NCBI GenBank assembly: GCA_003170575.1
Contig: PMZB01000239.1
Coordinates: forward strand, 1-7,296
Direction of reading: 5' to 3'
Length of the DNA stretch: 7,296 nt
Origin: Chlamydiia bacterium
Lineage (GTDB): Bacteria > Chlamydiota > Chlamydiia > Chlamydiales > FEN-1388
Position numbers and translations under genes: made by a program
Shown here: positions 1-6,168 of the stretch, one piece after another
How positions within the stretch are numbered: position 1 is the stretch's first letter
Layout of the letters: each line of letters starts with the position of its first letter
Notes under the pieces: generated by a model
What the model was told of the DNA's origin: nothing
Database searches by the model: none
The model's input: only the letters and a program-made list of their open reading frames with translations

Positions 1-31
1 CCATAATATATATAATTTTGTAACAAATTAA

Positions 32-53
32 CGGATATAGAGAAAATTATCCG
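32..53 (-). terminator. Weak hairpin after the kinase-like gene
   Basis: On the minus strand CGGATA pairs with TATCCG around a 10-base A/T-rich loop, starting 14 bases after the stop codon of the gene at 68-1597. It is followed by TTAATTTG, not a clean run of T. The place is right for a terminator, but a 6 bp stem with a broken T tract is weak. Confidence 0.28.
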
Positions 54-67
54 AAGTTTTATAGTCC

Positions 68-1597
68 CTATGCTTGGATCCAGAATCTGCCGACCCCATC
101 ATAGCGAAAGCTGTGGATATATTTTTTTTCGGCAAGCGCACTGACAACACGGTAAAGCCATGCCTCCTTCTCTTCTTGGGCTGAGATTATCCAATTGCCT
201 GGTGGAAGGCCAGCCTCTATAAAACGCTGAGGAAATTGCTTGTAAGACGTGCCAATCAGAAAATATCGTTTCGCTTTTATCGAGGCTTTTTCTGTACTTT
301 TCTCGTCGATGATATCGTTAATCATTTTCACAACCTTTTCAACTACTTCTTTCATCGTTATTTCTATTCTTTTCATTGCCTTCCAATCATCTGTGGGACA
401 GTCCACTACCGTCTTTTCATTCAAGTCCAGCCCTAATTCTTCTGGCTTCACATCCAAATGCTCGCTTCCAGTTACAATGTGGTGCTCTGTGTGAAATTCT
501 TCCAACGATCGCTCTTTTGCAAGCTCTTCTAGTCTCCTGCGTCGTAGTCTTTCCTCTTCTTCAGCTGAGATTTGAACCCCCTGTTTTCGAGCTTCATCAA
601 ACACGACATCAACAAGCGATTCAGGAACACACCCCAACAGCCCAGGCCTGTTCTCATCTTCACCCCAGAGGCCAATCGCACAGCCACTCGCCTCTTCTAA
701 ATCTATCATCACAATGCGACGAGGCTGCCCTGGTTGGGTGGGTTCAATTGTTGGCAAATTTCTCGGTGCAATATCACTCAAGTTCAGCTTCACTATAAGC
801 GCAACCACCGCGCGAATGGTTTTCTCAAATTCCTTTGGTTGCTTTAAAAGAATCTCTTTCTCTTCACTCCCTGTTTTGTTAATATCAAATTTTTCTTCTG
901 CAATTACAACGTATTTGTGAGCTTTATGTTGAAATTCAACCAATTTAGTTGAAGGAATGACGGCCAGGGCTATCTGATCAGTCATGCAAATTCGCTTCGC
1001 TCGCACCGATCTTTTATACCGCTCCTCAGTCATCACCTCAAGATCTTTTCCGCCTCCGGTTCTAAACTCTAGACCAGTAAAGTCTCGATGCAATTTAAAG
1101 ACTACCGAAGGCAGACTTGTGAGGCTGAATATGAGGTTATTAGTCTGTGAAATCCATCTAATTCTCGGGTCGTTTCCTTTTGATTTGATAACATCAAAAA
1201 CGTTTGATAATTGTTGGTTGATGTCTTCGGGTAGAACAATCCCCGCTTCAAGGGCTGTTCGAGCTTGTGTTTTGGTAACTGTTATCTTCTCTTTGACACC
1301 TTCTGCTTGCGGTTCATTGGGGCGAACAATCCGAAAATGATGCTTTGATCGAAATATTGCCTTGGCTATAAGAACACCAATTGGTACAACTACGGTAAGA
1401 CAAGAGAGGAATTTCCATACTTTCGACATTGTTGAAACTTTTTCATCTACCAGGACGCCGGTATCATTTTCTGGATTAACTAAACAAACCTTTCTGTTAC
1501 CCCAATTAAAATAGGAATCGGCCATTTCTAGGGCTTCTTGCCCAATATTCTTATAACTACTATATCTGATTGGAGTAAAAAAACTGGGCTCAACCAT
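68..1597 (-). CDS. Membrane-anchored protein of unknown function with a putative diverged kinase-like domain
   Basis: This 509-residue protein has no function I can assign; I associate its general pattern with hypothetical proteins of environmental chlamydiae. Seen: a short N-terminal part, one hydrophobic segment at about residues 61-82, then a domain (about 140-340) with landmarks in protein-kinase order. These are VVFKLH with K168 (candidate ATP-site lysine), YVVIAEEKF at 229-237 (hinge-like), SDIAPRNLP with D275 and N280 (catalytic-loop-like) and IVMIDLEE with D299 (in place of DFG). A charged, Arg/Glu-rich, probably coiled segment follows (about 344-368), then a C-terminal region (about 405-509) that may be a separate small domain. 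The usual HRD and DFG motifs are not canonical, so an active kinase is uncertain; a pseudokinase or another kinase-fold phosphotransferase is possible. The ATG has an AAGGA ribosome site 5 bases upstream. The gene stands alone, 185 bases beyond the preceding operon. The reading frame is sound; the fold is inferred from motif order only. Confidence 0.85.
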   Translation of the reverse strand: MVEPSFFTPIRYSSYKNIGQEALEMADSYFNWGNRKVCLVNPENDTGVLVDEKVSTMSKVWKFLSCLTVVVPIGVLIAKAIFRSKHHFRIVRPNEPQAEGVKEKITVTKTQARTALEAGIVLPEDINQQLSNVFDVIKSKGNDPRIRWISQTNNLIFSLTSLPSVVFKLHRDFTGLEFRTGGGKDLEVMTEERYKRSVRAKRICMTDQIALAVIPSTKLVEFQHKAHKYVVIAEEKFDINKTGSEEKEILLKQPKEFEKTIRAVVALIVKLNLSDIAPRNLPTIEPTQPGQPRRIVMIDLEEASGCAIGLWGEDENRPGLLGCVPESLVDVVFDEARKQGVQISAEEEERLRRRRLEELAKERSLEEFHTEHHIVTGSEHLDVKPEELGLDLNEKTVVDCPTDDWKAMKRIEITMKEVVEKVVKMINDIIDEKSTEKASIKAKRYFLIGTSYKQFPQRFIEAGLPPGNWIISAQEEKEAWLYRVVSALAEKKYIHSFRYDGVGRFWIQA

Positions 1598-1602
1598 AAA
1601 AA

Positions 1603-1607
1603 TCCTT
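1603..1607 (-). promoter_or_regulatory. Ribosome binding site of the kinase-like gene
   Basis: AAGGA on the minus strand, 5 bases before the ATG at 1597. It supports this start for the 509-residue protein. Confidence 0.6.
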
Positions 1608-1627
1608 GATCAATATATAAAAAAGTC

Positions 1628-1666
1628 TTTATATACATACATAACCGTTCCGGAAAAATAGAACAA
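1628..1666 (-). promoter_or_regulatory. Weak promoter candidate for the kinase-like gene
   Basis: The minus strand shows TTGTTC (1666-1661), a 17-base spacer and TATGTA (1643-1638). An alternative -10, TATAAA, lies at 1633-1628, with a poorer -35 (TTTCCG) 17 bases upstream. The region is A/T rich and sits 30-70 bases before the ATG. Both reads match the sigma-70 consensus only partly, so the position is plausible but the exact boxes are uncertain. Confidence 0.25.
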
Positions 1667-1667
1667 C

Positions 1668-1691
1668 AAAAATTTTAAAAGAAGTACTTCT
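1668..1691. repeat. Two adjacent palindromes in the intergenic gap
   Basis: AGAAGTACTTCT (1680-1691) is a perfect 12-base palindrome. It directly adjoins an A/T tract containing a second palindrome, TTTTAAAATTTT, on the minus strand. The pair lies between the dehydrogenase gene and the promoter candidate of the kinase-like gene. It could be an operator or part of a weak terminator: with a GTAC loop the stem is only 4 bp, followed by TTTT on the minus strand. No function can be decided from sequence alone. Confidence 0.35.
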
Positions 1692-1782
1692 ACCCTGATA
1701 ACTGCTAGAAGAGGAAGCGGGACATCATGCCTTAACCAAGTGCGGAGTTCAACTCAGAACCGAAAAAGTCAATTTTCAGAGA

Positions 1783-2664
1783 TTAGACGCCTGCGTCCTC
1801 AAACACAGAGACAAAGATTGCTGACCAATCAAGGTTGCCTCTCATTTTTGCAAGACTTGTTAAGAGGCGGTTGTGCAGAAGACTCGCTACTGGCATGGGA
1901 GTTTTTGCTAGATTTGCATGCTGGAGCAGAAGGTTTATATCTTTCGCGCCTAACTCCATGCGAAACCCGCCCTCCTTAAAATTACGCTCAAGAAGTCTTT
2001 TCCCATATCCTTTAACCACGGGCGAGGGCAATAAACTTTCTGACAGCATGGTGTAGAAAGCTTGAGGATCTACGCCGCTTTTTTGAATGAAGGCAAACGC
2101 TTCTGCCAAAATCTCAACATTTGCCAGGATCAAGAAATTCCCTGCAATTTTCACGCAATTTACCTTTTCGGGAGTGTCTCCAAAGTCAAATACCTTTTGT
2201 CCCATAAATTGCAGATAAGGAAAAACGGTTTTCTTGGCCGTGGCTTCTCCTGCAACGCAAATAGTAAGCCTTTGCTCTGCTGCGGCATCAGGACGCCCAA
2301 ACACAGGAGCAGAGAGAAGCGTAATGCCTTTCTTTTGATGCTCAATTTGAAGATCGTGAATTAAGGTAGGAGAAACAGTACTCATTGAGACATGGATGCA
2401 TCCTGGCTTTCCAGTTTCTAAAATGCCCTTTGGTCCTACTGTCACAGCTTTTAATGCTTCATCGTTAGCAACCATGGAAAAGATAAGGGAGGTTTTAGTG
2501 AATAGATCTTTAGGCGACTCAACAAGTTCAGCTCCCTCTGAAATAAGGCTAGAAGCCTTTTCTTTTGTGCGGTTATAGAGAAAAAGCATAACTTTATTCT
2601 TCATCAAATTTCGTGCCATAGGAGTACCCATAGCTCCAAGTCCGATAAAGCCGGCGGTTGTCAT
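1783..2664 (-). CDS. NAD(P)-dependent beta-hydroxyacid dehydrogenase (3-hydroxyisobutyrate dehydrogenase / glyoxylate reductase family)
   Basis: A cytosolic oxidoreductase of 293 residues, normal for the beta-hydroxyacid dehydrogenase family. The N-terminal Rossmann domain opens with the dinucleotide motif GFIGLGAMG (residues 5-13). The second strand ends in NRT (31-33); in this family an Arg there usually means NADPH is preferred, while an Asp means NADH. The substrate loop reads APVFGRPDAAA (about 119-129), and the catalytic Lys and conserved Asn appear in VKIAGNF (K172, N176). The all-helical C-terminal domain is complete to EDAGV. Family members reduce small aldehydes such as glyoxylate, succinic semialdehyde or tartronate semialdehyde; the substrate here cannot be read from sequence. 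I chose ATG at 2664 because GGAGG lies 5 bases before it. An in-frame GTG at 2676 would place this ribosome site inside the gene. It is the last gene of the dcd operon, starting 12 bases after the preceding stop. Confidence 0.9.
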   Translation of the reverse strand: MTTAGFIGLGAMGTPMARNLMKNKVMLFLYNRTKEKASSLISEGAELVESPKDLFTKTSLIFSMVANDEALKAVTVGPKGILETGKPGCIHVSMSTVSPTLIHDLQIEHQKKGITLLSAPVFGRPDAAAEQRLTICVAGEATAKKTVFPYLQFMGQKVFDFGDTPEKVNCVKIAGNFLILANVEILAEAFAFIQKSGVDPQAFYTMLSESLLPSPVVKGYGKRLLERNFKEGGFRMELGAKDINLLLQHANLAKTPMPVASLLHNRLLTSLAKMRGNLDWSAIFVSVFEDAGV

Positions 2665-2669
2665 ACGTT

Positions 2670-2674
2670 CCTCC
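2670..2674 (-). promoter_or_regulatory. Ribosome binding site that decides the dehydrogenase start
   Basis: GGAGG on the minus strand, 5 bases upstream of the ATG at 2664. It overlaps the alternative GTG start at 2676, so the shorter protein beginning MTTAGFIG is the likely product. Confidence 0.65.
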
Positions 2675-2676
2675 AC

Positions 2677-3885
2677 TTAATCAAGCGTCTCAATAAACAA
2701 AGTTTTTGCTCCGCGAATGGAGACTTCTTTCACAGTCATCTCAAGGGGGCCAAAGCAAAGGATGTCTCCAGGGGAAGGTTTATGGCCAAGAAGCTCTTCC
2801 ACAAGTTCGCCAAAGGTGGTTGCAGAAGTGGGCGGAAGCCCGAGTTGATATTTTTTTGCAAACTGTGAAAGCGTTTCATCGGCAAATACTGTTTTTTCAA
2901 TGTGGATAAGCGATGGCTCTCTGCCCATATCCTGGATAAGTTCATCTACAACATCCTCAAGCGTAAGCATCCCTGAGACGTTGCCCTGAGGATCTACTAC
3001 AAGGGCAACTTGAGCATTGTCCTTTTTTAAGTGAAGCAGAAGATCAATAGCATTGGTCTCTTCGCTGATAAAGGTAGCTGCATGGCTAATGGAACCAATA
3101 GAAACTTGTTTTTCTCCAGAGAGGTCCCACGCCTGAATATATCCCACAATCCCGCCGCTTTTATTACGCACAAGCGCGAAGTCGGCTTTATTTTTCATAA
3201 GCTCCGCTTGGGCGTGATGATAGGAGAGAGCAGAAGAGAGCTGGAGGAACTTATTAAGGGGCGTCATAAAGGTTGAAACAGGCTTTTCTCGAAGCGAGAA
3301 AACCTTGCTTACAAGCGTTTCATGGGCCGCTTTATCAAAGTAACTGCGCTTTCTTTCTTGCAGAAGCTCTCTTAATTCGTCTCGCTGAAGGCGAAGAGGT
3401 ATTTTTTGTTGAGGTTTTTTAAAGACAAGGATGCGTATCTTTTGAAACAAGAAGTCAAAAAATAGGGTGATTGGAGCCAAGAGCCGGCTTAAGAACCAGA
3501 CAATAGGGATCCCAAGCTTTGCCATATGTTCTGGGTGCAGTCGTGCAGCAAACATAGGGATCAGCTCTCCCACAATAAGCACATAGGGAAGAATGATGAT
3601 AGGAGAATAGTCAGGGTTGATGTTAAGCGTAGAAAAAAGCTGGCGCATTGCCTCAGAGCCCATGACCAGAGCTACATTAACTCCAATAAGCGTTGTTCCA
3701 AAGAGAAGTATCGGATTATCCAGCATCTGTTTAATCCAAAGAGCATGCTTGCTTCCCATACTGATCGCAAGAGACAGGCGCAACCGATTAAATGAGATGC
3801 AGGCCATCTCCTGCATGGAAAAGAAGGACATGAGGGTTATCCAAAAAAATGCAGAAATACCCCAAAACCAGGCGTCATATGTCAT
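2677..3885 (-). CDS. CNNM/CorC-family transporter with CBS pair (second of two)
   Basis: A 402-residue inner-membrane protein of the HlyC/CorC/CNNM family, whose members are linked to magnesium and other divalent cation transport. Order of parts: CNNM (DUF21) membrane domain with hydrophobic segments near 6-24, 58-80, 94-114 and 127-148; a linker; a CBS pair from about 200 to 320, with MTPL at 207-210 and the closing motif LTLEDVVDELIQDM (307-320); and a CorC-type C-terminal domain (about 332-402, including ATTFGELVEEL and the PSPGD turn). CBS pairs commonly bind adenine nucleotides. Two membrane-domain motifs depart from the norm: FSMQEMA where an AETA-like motif is usual, and GELIPM (106-111), where the GExxPK motif has lost its Lys. 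ATG at 3885 has GAGG 6 bases upstream and overlaps the previous stop as ATGA. Its neighbour is a paralogue, so the two may act together. Family certain; ion unknown. Confidence 0.9.
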   Translation of the reverse strand: MTYDAWFWGISAFFWITLMSFFSMQEMACISFNRLRLSLAISMGSKHALWIKQMLDNPILLFGTTLIGVNVALVMGSEAMRQLFSTLNINPDYSPIIILPYVLIVGELIPMFAARLHPEHMAKLGIPIVWFLSRLLAPITLFFDFLFQKIRILVFKKPQQKIPLRLQRDELRELLQERKRSYFDKAAHETLVSKVFSLREKPVSTFMTPLNKFLQLSSALSYHHAQAELMKNKADFALVRNKSGGIVGYIQAWDLSGEKQVSIGSISHAATFISEETNAIDLLLHLKKDNAQVALVVDPQGNVSGMLTLEDVVDELIQDMGREPSLIHIEKTVFADETLSQFAKKYQLGLPPTSATTFGELVEELLGHKPSPGDILCFGPLEMTVKEVSIRGAKTLFIETLD

Positions 3886-5153
3886 AAGATGCCTCGCTTG
3901 GGAGTATTCTTTCCATTTTTTCTTTGGATGAAAACTTGCAAGACCATCTTTTCATTGGCCGAAAGAACTTTAAAAAGCAGGTCAGTTGTGGGAAGGGAAG
4001 TTCCTGCCTGAGGGATCATATCCAGAACCTCTGCAAGATATCCTCCAAGCGTTGCGGCATAAAACCGGCTTTCAAGAGAAGTACCAAACAGTTCATTCAC
4101 TGTCTCCAGTGGTGTTGTCCCGGGAAGGGTGATTGATGTTTGCTTTGGACGAAGCGAGGGCGCTTCTTTTGCGCCAATCTTTGCGGAGAATCCAAGAATT
4201 TCCTGAAGAAGCGGAGCCCATTCAATATATCCAGAAATACATCCATGCTCATCAATCACACAGGCCATCACAGCTTTTCTCGATGAAAATTCCTGGAGCA
4301 GTCGTGTTGCAGTCATGCTCTCAGGGACAAAAAACAACTGCTTTGCAGCCTGCTCTAAAAGCGGGTCTAAGGATTCTCCGCGAGCGCTTAATGCTGTCGT
4401 GTTTGACAGAACGCCGATCGGCCTATCTGTTGTTTCATCGACTATCAGGAAGGACGTAATCTTGGAAGAGCTAATAAGTTCTTTTACAAAGGAAAGAGAA
4501 AGTTCTGAGCGCTTGATAGCATGCATCTCTGAACGAGGAGTCATCAGCTCGCGGGCCATCTTTTTTTCGAATTGAAGAGTGTGTTTCACCAGGCTTGCTT
4601 CCGCAGAGGAGAGTATTCCTTGTGCCTCACAGGTAGTTATGGCTGTTTCTAGCTGCTTTGAGGAAAGAGGCGGCTCTTGTTTCAGAAAAAAGAATAACAT
4701 TCTTGAGGCCACTTCAGCAAAAGAGGTGACAAGGCGTTCAAAAGGGGCCATCACACGCTCTATAGTAACGAAAAAGGACGCTGTATGGGTGGCGATAGTT
4801 TCATTCCAGAGCATGCCAATGTATTTTGGCAAAAATTCACCGAAGAGGAGAATTAAACCAAGCGGTACCCCAACTTTTAAAAGCCACCCGCCGCCCCATA
4901 GGCCAAAAAGGTCTGACGCAGCGTTCTGGAGGAAGATGTCAGCGATATTATCCAGCATGAAGATAAGCACAAGAAGATATTGTGAACGTGCAAGGAGCCA
5001 AGCTACATGTCGGCAGCGTGGATCAGCGCTATGGCGCCAGGAATGAATCTTTGAACTAGAAAGAGAAAAAAACGCGGTTTCTGCAACAGAAAAAAATCCT
5101 GACAGAAGCGTCAAGACAACAAGAAGAAAGGTGAGAAAAAAAACTATGTTCAC
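3882..5153 (-). CDS. CNNM/CorC-family transporter with CBS pair (first of two)
   Basis: A 423-residue inner-membrane protein with the same layout as its downstream neighbour, but clearly diverged from it. Membrane domain: hydrophobic segments near 2-27, 58-78, 88-112 and 122-150, carrying the family motifs SGFFSVAETAFFSLS (18-32) and LFGEFLPK (103-110), the latter with the conserved Pro-Lys intact. The CBS pair covers about 195-322, with MTPRSEM at 204-210 and CISGYIEWAPLLQEILG at 305-321; the usual acidic TLEDLLEE-type ending is altered. The CorC-type C-terminal domain (about 335-410) contains ETVNELFG and ATLGGYLAEVL. A basic tail (411-423) ends the protein. The start is GTG at 5153, overlapping the previous stop as GTGA, with AGGTGA 9 bases upstream. 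Probable role: divalent cation (Mg2+ or Co2+) efflux or homeostasis, by family. Some such proteins were first named hemolysins, but nothing here supports a toxin role. Confidence 0.9.
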   Translation of the reverse strand: MNIVFFLTFLLVVLTLLSGFFSVAETAFFSLSSSKIHSWRHSADPRCRHVAWLLARSQYLLVLIFMLDNIADIFLQNAASDLFGLWGGGWLLKVGVPLGLILLFGEFLPKYIGMLWNETIATHTASFFVTIERVMAPFERLVTSFAEVASRMLFFFLKQEPPLSSKQLETAITTCEAQGILSSAEASLVKHTLQFEKKMARELMTPRSEMHAIKRSELSLSFVKELISSSKITSFLIVDETTDRPIGVLSNTTALSARGESLDPLLEQAAKQLFFVPESMTATRLLQEFSSRKAVMACVIDEHGCISGYIEWAPLLQEILGFSAKIGAKEAPSLRPKQTSITLPGTTPLETVNELFGTSLESRFYAATLGGYLAEVLDMIPQAGTSLPTTDLLFKVLSANEKMVLQVFIQRKNGKNTPKRGIL

Positions 5154-5479
5154 TCTGTTTTTTCACCTGGACTAAACACTATCTTAAAACTCCCCTTAGG
5201 GATTCTTCCTAATTCAGTGATGATGGCGTACTCATCTGCTGCTGGATCTGCAAGAGACGCCACCATCTCTGAAAGCTCTTGATTCTGCTTTCTTAAAGAC
5301 TCTTTTTCTCTGTTCAATTCGTTGCATCGCTCTTGGAGCGGTTCCTCTGCCATGCCAAGCTGATGCGCTGCATAGGTATACACAAGAAGTGCAATAACAG
5401 TATAGGCCATCAAGTAAAAAAGTGATGGAGCTACAGTCTGAGGAGGGTCAACGACAAGTAGTGAAGAGCCTTGATTCAT
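5150..5479 (-). CDS. Small bitopic membrane protein with leucine zipper, FtsB/DivIC-like
   Basis: A 109-residue protein. Seen: a short N-terminus, one membrane segment (about 18-38), then a charged helix with leucines exactly seven apart at L48, L55, L62, L69 and L76, a textbook parallel coiled coil. It ends in DP (78-79), followed by a short tail with LG (90-91), IPKG (93-96) and a beta-like KIVF (99-102). Single TM, coiled coil, then a compact LG...kG...v-f tail is the plan of the FtsB/DivIC/FtsL division proteins (septum formation initiator family), in which the tail normally reads like AR.eLG.vkpGE. The match is by architecture and a few residues, so the assignment is tentative; it could be another coiled-coil membrane adaptor. 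ATG at 5479 overlaps the dcd stop (ATGA) and no strong ribosome site is visible, so translation probably depends on coupling to dcd. The downstream CNNM gene overlaps its stop by GTGA. Confidence 0.75.
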   Translation of the reverse strand: MNQGSSLLVVDPPQTVAPSLFYLMAYTVIALLVYTYAAHQLGMAEEPLQERCNELNREKESLRKQNQELSEMVASLADPAADEYAIITELGRIPKGSFKIVFSPGEKTE

Positions 5480-6042
5480 ACCTTTGGTCCAACAACGCCT
5501 TTTTCTTGGTACATATATTTGCCGCCGCGGTCAGCATAGGATATTTCGCAAGCTTCTCCTTCAAAGAAGATAACTTGGGCCAACCCCTCATTTGCATAAA
5601 TCTTAGCAGGAAGGGGAGTCGTGTTTGAAATCTCGAGCGTCACATATCCTTCCCATTCAGGTTCAAAGGGCGTCACGTTCACAATAATGCCGCAGCGTGC
5701 ATAGGTTGATTTTCCAACGCAAAAGGCGAGCACATTTCTAGGGATCCTAAAATACTCAACACTTCGTGCGAGCGCAAAGGAGTTTGGGGGGACAATGCAC
5801 TCCTGCGCCTGTACATAGATGAACGCATCGTCCTTAAAATGTTTAGGGTCAACAACAGCATTTCTGACGTTGGTAAATACTTTAAATTCATCAGCCACTC
5901 TCAAGTCATATCCGAAGCTCGAGCAGCCATAGCTTACAACTTTGTTTCCTTCTTCATTATACCGAACCAAATGATCCACAAAAGGTTCAATAAGTTGCTT
6001 CTCTGTAGCTTTCTTCTTAATCCATATGTCAGAACAAATCAT
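5476..6042 (-). CDS. dcd: dCTP deaminase
   Basis: A cytosolic enzyme that hydrolyses the amino group of dCTP to give dUTP and ammonia (EC 3.5.4.13), feeding dUTPase and then thymidylate synthase. With 188 residues it has normal length. Seen: [11 protein letters not shown] near residues 38-48; the core block [20 protein letters not shown] (85-104); the signature GKSTYARCG (110-118), with the Ser and Arg expected in the active site; [14 protein letters not shown], ending in the probable catalytic Glu (E137); and the nucleotide-binding C-terminal loop and tail ([16 protein letters not shown]). The motifs are those of the ordinary bacterial trimeric deaminase, with nothing pointing to a bifunctional deaminase/dUTPase. 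I chose ATG at 6042 because AAGGGAG lies 6 bases before it and the protein then begins like other chlamydial Dcd. An open frame reaches an ATG at 6150, but the extra 36 residues match nothing in the family and cover the promoter. First gene of the operon; its stop overlaps the next start. Confidence 0.97.
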   Translation of the reverse strand: MICSDIWIKKKATEKQLIEPFVDHLVRYNEEGNKVVSYGCSSFGYDLRVADEFKVFTNVRNAVVDPKHFKDDAFIYVQAQECIVPPNSFALARSVEYFRIPRNVLAFCVGKSTYARCGIIVNVTPFEPEWEGYVTLEISNTTPLPAKIYANEGLAQVIFFEGEACEISYADRGGKYMYQEKGVVGPKV

Positions 6043-6048
6043 GAAAAA

Positions 6049-6055
6049 CTCCCTT
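6049..6055 (-). promoter_or_regulatory. Ribosome binding site that decides the dcd start
   Basis: AAGGGAG on the minus strand, 6 bases before ATG at 6042. It fixes the 188-residue start of Dcd against the ATG 36 codons upstream. Confidence 0.7.
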
Positions 6056-6121
6056 TCTACAATATTGTGGGCGATATTCCTCTGCTTGAGGGCGCTTATC
6101 GCAGGGTTGGTACTATGTGCC

Positions 6122-6150
6122 ATGATACGAAGTAGGCGGTTTTTACCCAA
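6122..6150 (-). promoter_or_regulatory. Sigma-70-type promoter candidate for the dcd operon
   Basis: On the minus strand TTGGGT (6150-6145) and TATCAT (6127-6122) are separated by exactly 17 bases. The -10 matches the consensus at five of six positions, the -35 at three. Predicted start of transcription is near 6115, giving a leader of about 70 bases before the dcd ATG. It lies wholly in the gap after the repeat-protein gene, where a promoter for the five-gene operon is expected. Confidence 0.45.
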
Positions 6151-6168
6151 GTGTTCTGAACAGCTAGC

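Noticed and set aside
376..798. A 140-codon open frame on the plus strand
   Set aside because: It is opposite the 509-residue gene and encodes a low-complexity Leu/Ser/His-rich translation with no motif, so it is a shadow frame.
1352..1417. The hydrophobic segment of the 509-residue protein as a chlamydial Inc-type bilobed membrane domain
   Set aside because: Only one hydrophobic stretch of about 22 residues is present. Inc proteins need two close segments with a short turn.
1743..1762. Hairpin CGGAGTTC...GAACCG as a terminator for the operon
   Set aside because: The stem needs a two-base bulge, and on the minus strand the T run precedes it instead of following it.
2665..2676. GTG start four codons upstream for the dehydrogenase
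   Set aside because: The GGAGG ribosome site would then lie inside the coding sequence. It is ideally placed for the ATG at 2664.
4579..5046. A 155-codon open frame on the plus strand
   Set aside because: It lies wholly opposite the first CNNM gene, and its translation shows no recognisable domain. The minus-strand gene has clear family motifs.
2677..5153. Hemolysin function for the two CBS-domain proteins
   Set aside because: The name comes from historic annotation of the family. The domains seen are those of CNNM/CorC transport proteins.
6043..6150. N-terminal extension of Dcd by 36 residues from an upstream ATG
   Set aside because: The extra residues resemble no Dcd. A strong AAGGGAG site precedes the inner ATG at 6042, and the extension covers the likely promoter.
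6152..6162. TGTTCTGAACA as a terminator for the repeat-protein gene
   Set aside because: The two arms are separated by one base, so the usable stem is only about 4 bp, and no T run follows on the minus strand.
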